A stretch of 40,126 nt of DNA from a bacterium (GTDB lineage Bacteria; Latescibacterota; Latescibacteria; Latescibacterales; Latescibacteraceae). The translations under genes were made by a program, and so were the position numbers. A model generated the notes under the pieces. That model did no database searches. It was given only the letters and a program-made list of their open reading frames with translations, and was not told the origin of the DNA. Shown here in pieces: positions 34,662 to 40,126 of this stretch (position 1 is its first letter; each line of letters starts with the position of its first letter). The stretch covers positions 69,768 to 109,893 of the forward strand of contig JAJFUH010000107.1 in NCBI GenBank assembly GCA_021372535.1, in the 5' to 3' direction.

Positions 34662-37130
34662 ATGTACAAACAGCATCTCAGGCTTTCCGGAATGTGCATG
34701 ATTGTATGGGTATTTGCCTCTTTCGTTTCTCATCATTCGCCTGCATGGGCAGACAAGACCGGCGGTATGATTTTCGGTACCATAACCGATCGCGCAAGCA
34801 ATTCTCCTCTTATCGGAGCCTCGGTACGAATTGAAAATACAAACATGGGCGGCATGGCGAACGAAAAGGGTGAATATACGCTCAAACAGGTTCCTCCCGG
34901 CACGTATAACCTCCGTTTTATGATGATAGGATATCAGCCGCTTGTGAAAACCAATGTTGTCGTGAGCCCTGACCGTGGCACCGAGATATCGGTGGGACTC
35001 GCGCTTTCGGCGGTGGAAGTCGAGGGTGTTACGGTTAAAGCGCAGGAATCCTATTTTGAAAAAGACCCCGAAGCCGAGGTATCGGGCAAGACAATGGATA
35101 CACAGGAAATCATCGATGCAGCAGGGGGAACCCTCGATGTTCAACGGGTTATCCAGGTAATGCCCTCGGTATCATCCGGCATCGACCAGATCAATGAGAT
35201 TGTCGTTCGCGGCGGTAATTTCAATGAGAACCTCACGGTTATGGACGGAATCGAGATACCCAATATCAATCATTTTTCCAATCAGAGCCTGGGCGGCGGC
35301 CCGATTTCCATGGTACGCTCGGAATTCATCAATGACGTGAGCTTTATGGCCGGCGCGTTTCCGGCGCGGTTCGGCGACAAGGCTTCATCCGTCCTCGATA
35401 TTTCACTCCGTAAGGGCAGCAGGGAAAGAATGCTCAAGAGTGTCGATCTGGGAATTGCGGGTTTCGGTGCCATGGCCGAGGGTCCGGCAGGAGATAACGG
35501 ATCGTATCTTGTTTCCGGCCGGGTGAGTTATCTCGATCTTATAGCCTCCAACTGGGAAACCGAGTCCATACCCCACTATTATAACATGCAGAGCAAGGTA
35601 TCCTGGGATTTCGGGATCCATACGGTCATGTGGAACACCCTCTTCGGCGCCGACCACATCAAAGGCGATAATGCGAAAGATTCGGATATGTATTCCGATG
35701 AGTTCACCTATTGGACGCAGAAAAGCGATCTTTTTGTCACCGGCCTTACGGTTAAGAGCGCTCTTTCACGGTCGCTGTACGGGCAACTGGTCGTTTCGCA
35801 TGTACAGAATAACTGGAACAATCGCGACTGGCTCCATGAAAAAAATGGTCTTCTCACCGACAGCAACGAGTCGACCGAATCCGAAAACACCCTGAAATAC
35901 GATCTGTCGTGGTTCTGGAGGAAGCAGGAAATTTCCGGGGGATTTTCCCTCAAGAATTGCAGGTTTAACGATGACATGTATCAAAAGCCCGATACGGTTT
36001 ATGTGTATGACTGGACTGACAGCGCGGCTGATCCCCGGTATGATTTCAAGATCAGGAATTCAGCCGGTGACGCGGATTCCATTTATACCATAAATCCCGA
36101 ATTGCATGGTAAAGAGCATGTCGATACCTACAAGACAGCCGCTTACGGACAGGTTCGTCTTGTTCCGGTGGAGCGCCTTACCCTGAGGCTGGGCGGGCGA
36201 TATGACAAATTCATCTACACAAAGGACAGCAGTTTTTCACCGCGGGCGGGTGTACGGTACCAGGTGACCGATAACTTCTTTCTCAACGGCGCATATGGCA
36301 AACACTATCAAAGCCCCGCATATGTAATGCTCATCGCCAGCAGCAATAACAGGAATCTTAAAAACTACCATACGGAACAGTTTGTTGCCGGCACCGAGTG
36401 GTTTCCGTTTCCCGAGATGAGAATCACGCTCGAAGCATACTCGAAGAAATACAGGGACATCCCCGTCCTCAAAGCCTTGACAAACGACAATCCCTTCGAT
36501 GACCCGTCGGATATGATCGATTACGGAGATATGGTCAACAAGGGAAAGGGACACTCGGAGGGTATCGAACTGTTCCTCCATCGCAAGATGACCACCTCTT
36601 ACATGTATCTCATTTCGTATTCATTGTACAGGTGCCGGTTCGACGATCCCCGGACGGGCGAGGAGCGTCCCGGAATGTTCGATCTCAAAAATATCGTGAC
36701 CCTGACCGGTTCAAAACAGTGGAATCTCATGAAAGCGAAATGGTATACCGACGGCATGCGCCCAAAGCTGTGGTATAAAACCCTGGCATGGCTTCTCCCG
36801 TTCGGGGACGAGGTCACTTTGTCCGCAAAATGGCGTTACAGCGGCGGCCGTCCTTACACAGAGCCTGTTTATGTCAGGCAATATCACGAATGGATCGTGC
36901 CCACCGACGAAAAAATCTATGACACGCGCCTCGGCGATTACCAGAGACTCGATATCCGTATCGACCGGCGGTACTTTTTCAATGACTGGAGTCTTGTCGT
37001 TTATTTTGACTTCTGGAATGTCTTCAACAGGAAAAATATATTTGATTATAACAGGAGCGAATACGGCGAGAAGGAACAGATCAACAATTTCGAGGCAATG
37101 CCCATGCTCGGTTTCAATTTCGAGTTTTAA
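34662..37130 (+). CDS. TonB-dependent receptor with N-terminal carboxypeptidase-regulatory-like domain
   Basis: The start at 34662 follows GGAGAAAAG and gives a clean signal peptide (1-30, HHSPAWA); a longer frame from 34590 adds 24 residues with no export logic. The 822-aa protein has a CarboxypepD-regulatory-like beta domain (about 31-115; GTITDRASNSPLIGASV, GEYTLKQVPPGTYNL), a plug (about 140-250; RVIQVMPSVSSGI, EIVVRGGNFNENLTVMDG) and a barrel ending in Phe. This architecture is common in Bacteroidota and relatives for glycan or metal-complex uptake. No SusD-like partner is nearby. The neighbouring SSS symporters could move the same ligand across the inner membrane, but this is inference. 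Confidence 0.94.
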   Translation: MYKQHLRLSGMCMIVWVFASFVSHHSPAWADKTGGMIFGTITDRASNSPLIGASVRIENTNMGGMANEKGEYTLKQVPPGTYNLRFMMIGYQPLVKTNVVVSPDRGTEISVGLALSAVEVEGVTVKAQESYFEKDPEAEVSGKTMDTQEIIDAAGGTLDVQRVIQVMPSVSSGIDQINEIVVRGGNFNENLTVMDGIEIPNINHFSNQSLGGGPISMVRSEFINDVSFMAGAFPARFGDKASSVLDISLRKGSRERMLKSVDLGIAGFGAMAEGPAGDNGSYLVSGRVSYLDLIASNWETESIPHYYNMQSKVSWDFGIHTVMWNTLFGADHIKGDNAKDSDMYSDEFTYWTQKSDLFVTGLTVKSALSRSLYGQLVVSHVQNNWNNRDWLHEKNGLLTDSNESTESENTLKYDLSWFWRKQEISGGFSLKNCRFNDDMYQKPDTVYVYDWTDSAADPRYDFKIRNSAGDADSIYTINPELHGKEHVDTYKTAAYGQVRLVPVERLTLRLGGRYDKFIYTKDSSFSPRAGVRYQVTDNFFLNGAYGKHYQSPAYVMLIASSNNRNLKNYHTEQFVAGTEWFPFPEMRITLEAYSKKYRDIPVLKALTNDNPFDDPSDMIDYGDMVNKGKGHSEGIELFLHRKMTTSYMYLISYSLYRCRFDDPRTGEERPGMFDLKNIVTLTGSKQWNLMKAKWYTDGMRPKLWYKTLAWLLPFGDEVTLSAKWRYSGGRPYTEPVYVRQYHEWIVPTDEKIYDTRLGDYQRLDIRIDRRYFFNDWSLVVYFDFWNVFNRKNIFDYNRSEYGEKEQINNFEAMPMLGFNFEF

Positions 37131-37140
37131 AAAGCAGTAA

Positions 37141-37277
37141 ATCGGATTTATCCGGAAATGTTTAAAAATAATTTCACCGCTGAGAAACGGAACAGGGGTA
37201 ATTCATGAATTACCCCTGCAATGATACATCGGTCAGATATGAAAAATAATCTGCGTTAATCAGCGTTCTGTAGAATC
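37141..37277 (-). repeat. Composite 137-bp dispersed repeat, copy 2 (inverted)
   Basis: On the minus strand this matches 32189-32325 end to end, roughly four bases in five by eye. The palindrome core at 37193-37218 is perfect over 26 bp. It lies between convergent genes (TonB receptor and DHH protein) and may also help end transcription. Confidence 0.85.
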
Positions 37278-37293
37278 GTGTGAACAGACCGGA

Positions 37294-38214
37294 TCAACCG
37301 TCCTTTTTCACCTTTTCGATAATCTGCTCGAGAATCTGTTTCCATTCGAGGACGGAAACCTGGCATGTGCCCACTTTTTCGTGTCCGCCGCCCTTGAATT
37401 CGAGCATGAGCTTCCCGACATTTGTCTTGCTCGTGCGGTTGAGGATGCTGTGGCCGACGGTGAAGACCACATTCTGGCTGATTTTGCCCCACATGACCCT
37501 GATTTCGATATTCTGCTGGGGAAAGAGCGCGTATATTACGAACCGGTTTCCGGCATATATCGGCTCTTCGTTCATGAGGTTTGTCACGATTGCGTTGCCG
37601 TATGTTTTGCTGCAGCGTTTGAGCATTTCCACATAGGGTTTCTGGTGTTTGTAATACAGGTCGACCCGTTCCTTGACATCCGGGAGCTGCAGTATCTCTT
37701 CCACTGTTTTCGTACGGCAGTACTGTATCATATTTTCCATCAGCTGGTAATTGCTGATTTTGAATTCCTTGAATCGGCCGAGCCCTGTCCGCGGGTCCAT
37801 GATGAACGAAAGCAGAATAAAGCCTTTCGGGCTTAATATCTCATCGCGGGCCAGGTTACCTGAGTCGCTCTTGTTGACCCCTTCCATGAGGGGCAGGAAG
37901 TGTTTTCCGAACGTCGCCTCGCCGCCGTAATACTCCCATATAACCTGGGCAGCACTGGGAGCTGGACGGGAGTCGCCTTCGAATTCGAGCTTGGCGATTT
38001 CAAGGCGTTCTTCTTCGCTTGCGTGATGATCGAACCAGAGTCCGCAGCCCGGAACATAGGGGATATTTGCCAGTACGTCATCAGTGGTCACTTTCACCCG
38101 TCCCGACTGAACATCTTTTGGATGTACAAACATATATTCGTCAACAATACCTTTTTCAACCAGAAGTACCGCACATGCCAATCCGTCGAAATCCGAACGA
38201 GTTAAAAGCCTCAT
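37294..38214 (-). CDS. DHH/DHHA1-family phosphoesterase
   Basis: The start at 38214 has AGGAGGTG 5 bp upstream; the ATG at 38238 lies before that site and is rejected. The 306-aa protein opens with RSDFDGLA (Asp8, Asp10), then FDHH (Asp62, His63, His64), the DHH metal site, and ends with a DHHA1 part containing GGGH at 275-278. Such proteins hydrolyse oligoribonucleotides, cyclic dinucleotide products, pAp or short polyphosphates. Which of these it uses is not evident. No membrane or signal segment is present. It has its own promoter 135 bp upstream and lies convergent with the TonB receptor gene. Confidence 0.9.
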   Translation of the reverse strand: MRLLTRSDFDGLACAVLLVEKGIVDEYMFVHPKDVQSGRVKVTTDDVLANIPYVPGCGLWFDHHASEEERLEIAKLEFEGDSRPAPSAAQVIWEYYGGEATFGKHFLPLMEGVNKSDSGNLARDEILSPKGFILLSFIMDPRTGLGRFKEFKISNYQLMENMIQYCRTKTVEEILQLPDVKERVDLYYKHQKPYVEMLKRCSKTYGNAIVTNLMNEEPIYAGNRFVIYALFPQQNIEIRVMWGKISQNVVFTVGHSILNRTSKTNVGKLMLEFKGGGHEKVGTCQVSVLEWKQILEQIIEKVKKDG

Positions 38215-38348
38215 CGAAGCACCTCCTGAAATCCCCAAGAGAATTTATTGTTTTTTATAAAACCATATTATTATCACAGAGTCATGCCTGCCATGGTTCT
38301 TCATGATCACTATCATGCCTGTTTCATATAAAATGCATGAATGATAAC

Positions 38349-38377
38349 AGTATAGGGAAATAAAGTGAAAACGTCAA
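38349..38377 (-). promoter_or_regulatory. Sigma-70-type promoter for the DHH gene
   Basis: On the minus strand: TTGACG (38377-38372), 17-bp spacer, TATACT (38354-38349), each five of six to consensus. The leader to 38214 would be about 130 nt and contains the 9-bp word TCATGCCTG (plus-strand reading) twice, at 38282-38290 and 38313-38321, 31 bp apart, a possible operator pair. Confidence 0.7.
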
Positions 38378-38463
38378 GAAAAACCATACTGTACGTGTGC
38401 GTATGGAAATTTCACCGCGCTGTCTGAACGTGTAATTGCGGTTTCAGAACGACTCTTCTGTCC

Positions 38464-39036
38464 TTACAGGCCGATATCTGCTGCAACTACGCGCATTCCC
38501 ATAATTACATCGGTAAACAGCCCGGTCAATTCGATACCGAGCATGTCCGCACCCTTCTGGATGACCTCGCGGTTTGCGCCCGCGGCAAATGAACGCTGTT
38601 TCCACTTCTTTTTGACAGAGCCCGACTCGAGGTCCATGACACTCTTCGAAGGCCGCACGAGCGCGCATGCGGTAACAAGCCCGGTAAGCTCGTCGATTGC
38701 GAACAGGACTTTTTCAAGGTCGGACAGGGGCTCCACCGGGGAGCATATTCCCCATCCGTGCGAAACGACAGCCCGGATATAATCCTCGGGCCAACCGTGC
38801 TCCCTGAGGATTTCTTCCGATTTCGTGCAGTGCTGTTCCGGGAACCGTTCATAGTCGATGTCGTGGACAAGCCCGATTATGCCCCATTTCTCCTCTTCGG
38901 CAGCATGCCCCATTTTCCGTGCCATATGACGCATGACCGCCTCGACAGCCTTTGCATGGTTGATGAGCGCTTCTTCCGCGTTATATGCATGGAGGAGTTC
39001 GAGCGCTTCATCACGTGTCGGTACATGTGTTTCCAT
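38464..39036 (-). CDS. HD-domain hydrolase-like protein
   Basis: I start at the ATG at 39036 (190 aa), where the protein reads METHVPTRDEALELL as related HD proteins do; upstream in-frame sequence is low-complexity Arg-rich and looks non-coding. The HD residues are His27 (INHAKAV), His58-Asp59 (LVHDIDYERFPEQH) and Asp115 (AIDELTGLV), which would bind a metal. Family members are phosphohydrolases, often on nucleotides. The ribosome site is weak (GGGG about 7 bp upstream). It follows the epimerase-family gene by 160 bp on the same strand. The substrate is unknown. Confidence 0.85.
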   Translation of the reverse strand: METHVPTRDEALELLHAYNAEEALINHAKAVEAVMRHMARKMGHAAEEEKWGIIGLVHDIDYERFPEQHCTKSEEILREHGWPEDYIRAVVSHGWGICSPVEPLSDLEKVLFAIDELTGLVTACALVRPSKSVMDLESGSVKKKWKQRSFAAGANREVIQKGADMLGIELTGLFTDVIMGMRVVAADIGL

Positions 39037-39171
39037 GATTGCCCCGTGTGAAGATGATTCATGATCGATTGTGAAGTTCCCGGTCGCGTACGCCGGGCGG
39101 CGGATTGTCCTTCTGCCCGGTATTCTCCTGAATCCTGTGCCCCATGCGGAGTGAAATGCACAATTTTGCGC

Positions 39172-39191
39172 GTGCTGCAACGTTGCAGCAC
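39172..39191. repeat. Perfect 20-bp palindrome
   Basis: GTGCTGCAAC (39172-39181) is followed directly by its reverse complement. It lies 5 bp past the stop codon of the epimerase-family gene and about 135 bp before the HD start. No T run follows, so a protein-binding site is as likely as a terminator. Confidence 0.5.
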
Positions 39192-39196
39192 TGAAC

Positions 39197-40126
39197 TCAT
39201 GTGTCGCAGAAATTCGAGACTTTCCCGCCCCGGTCGATCATATGCCCGATAATCTGCGGAGCGAAGAAGAGACGGCGCGGATGATGAAGCAATCCTTCCC
39301 GTATCTGACGCTCGGGATGGGCATATGAGACTTTGAACGCCTTGTCGTACCAGTACATCGCCCATGGCGCATGGGTATGTTCTATTGCCATGAGTGTAAA
39401 CACCATCGCATCATCGAGCGCTCCCCACGGCAGATATCCCACACTGTCCAATGTCGGTTTCGACTCGGGATTGGGCAGGGAAGCGAGGCCGCTTTCCTTA
39501 CCGTCGTCATACCAGCATTTTTCAAGAGTGCAGCGCCCCATTTCGAGCGCCTCCATGAACATCCGCTTGTGTCCCGTTCTCAACGCCTCGTCCATGCACA
39601 TCCATGCCGCCTGAATACTGTGCCATCCCGATACGACCCGGTGATGGTCGAACGGGTCGTCCCGGAACGGCTGGAACAGATCGTCGAGGTGCTCGAATGC
39701 CACGCCCAGTTCGGGGTGCCAGTGACGTTCGAGGATGTTACGCACGCACATACGGGCGATCATTTCAACACCGTAATCGTCTGTCTGACGGGCGAGCGGT
39801 GTAAGAGCGCCTAAAAAATGCTGCCATGTGCCGAGACGTTTGGTGCCCGGCTCATGACCGGCGCCGTGTCCGCCGAGGTGCTGATATTCGGGCGATACGA
39901 TGCGTTCGTTGACACCGTGCGCGGTTTCGATTGCAATGTCTCGGGCTTCCGTATCCCCGGTTGCCTCAAAGTATTCGCCGAGCGCCATGGCCACATACAT
40001 GTCGCCGTAAATGTTCTCCGATGGCCTGAGGGGTTTGCCCTCGCGGGTTACTTCCGAAATCCAGTAGCCGTCTTTGTCCCGGCAGTATTTGAAGATGAAA
40101 TCCTTCCCCTTGCGCGCTGCTTCAAG
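39197..40126 (-). CDS. N-acylglucosamine 2-epimerase (AGE) family protein, N-terminus missing
   Basis: The frame is open from the window edge at 40126 to the stop at 39197 (309 residues seen); the start lies beyond the window, and the Met at 40000 is internal. The visible part shows the AGE (alpha/alpha)6 pattern: RPSENIYGDMYVAMALGEYFEATGD split over the edge region, HLGGHGAGHEPGTKRLGTW, HHRVVSGWHSIQAAWM, and a C-terminal FFAPQIIGHMIDRGGK. His residues in GHEPG and DHHRVVSGWH sit where epimerase active-site histidines are expected. Members interconvert N-acylglucosamine and N-acylmannosamine, cellobiose epimers, or mannose and fructose. Specificity is unclear from this fragment. Confidence 0.88.
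   Translation of the reverse strand, partial: LEAARKGKDFIFKYCRDKDGYWISEVTREGKPLRPSENIYGDMYVAMALGEYFEATGDTEARDIAIETAHGVNERIVSPEYQHLGGHGAGHEPGTKRLGTWQHFLGALTPLARQTDDYGVEMIARMCVRNILERHWHPELGVAFEHLDDLFQPFRDDPFDHHRVVSGWHSIQAAWMCMDEALRTGHKRMFMEALEMGRCTLEKCWYDDGKESGLASLPNPESKPTLDSVGYLPWGALDDAMVFTLMAIEHTHAPWAMYWYDKAFKVSYAHPERQIREGLLHHPRRLFFAPQIIGHMIDRGGKVSNFCDT

Overview
The window comes from a Gram-negative bacterium: it has two TonB-dependent outer-membrane receptors, lipoprotein and Tat-type export signals, and SSS-family sodium symporters. The mix of TonB receptors, Tat-exported Gfo/Idh/MocA oxidoreductases, secreted glycosidases, many symporters and repeat-filled spacers resembles uncultured members of the FCB group (Latescibacterota-like). 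That placement is a guess from gene style; there is no rRNA or phylogenetic marker here.

Region 1 (1-7544, plus strand) is an uptake locus: a TonB-dependent receptor cut by the window edge, then a five-gene ABC importer of the peptide/nickel/opine class (two permeases, a lipoprotein binding protein, two ATPases) and a SAM-dependent methyltransferase packed directly behind it. Region 2 (7749-11797, minus strand) holds a SulP anion transporter with STAS and cyclic-nucleotide-binding domains, followed by a secreted fusion of a CBM9-like domain to a formylglycine-generating-enzyme-like domain that lacks the active-site cysteines.

Region 3 (12261-25876, plus strand) is a carbohydrate block: an exported NodB-type deacetylase, a 1127-aa secreted six-hairpin glycosidase-like protein, an enolase-superfamily sugar-acid dehydratase candidate, a zinc alcohol dehydrogenase, a mutarotase-like protein, an SSS symporter, a Tat-exported Gfo/Idh/MocA oxidoreductase and a GH2 lipoprotein. 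The likely logic is extracytoplasmic cleavage, symport, epimerisation, oxidation and dehydration of an unidentified sugar. Region 4 (25985-29958) holds a DoxX membrane domain joined through an internal twin-arginine segment to a barrel-like domain, a secreted YdjC/ChbG-type deacetylase and a secreted SGNH-type esterase.

Region 5 (30192-37130) has two near-identical 646-aa SSS symporters in tandem and a complete TonB-dependent receptor. Region 6 (37294-40126, minus strand) has a DHH phosphoesterase, an HD-domain protein and a partial N-acylglucosamine 2-epimerase-family protein.

The spacers are unusually structured: a 405-bp element with 18-bp perfect terminal inverted repeats in front of the GH2 gene, a 137-bp composite repeat present twice in opposite orientation around the second symporter and TonB receptor with partial copies elsewhere, a heptamer tandem tract, and several perfect palindromes. 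The strongest candidates for something not well described are the DoxX-Tat-barrel fusion, the CBM9/FGE-like fusion, the receptor-ABC-methyltransferase locus and the 405-bp element.
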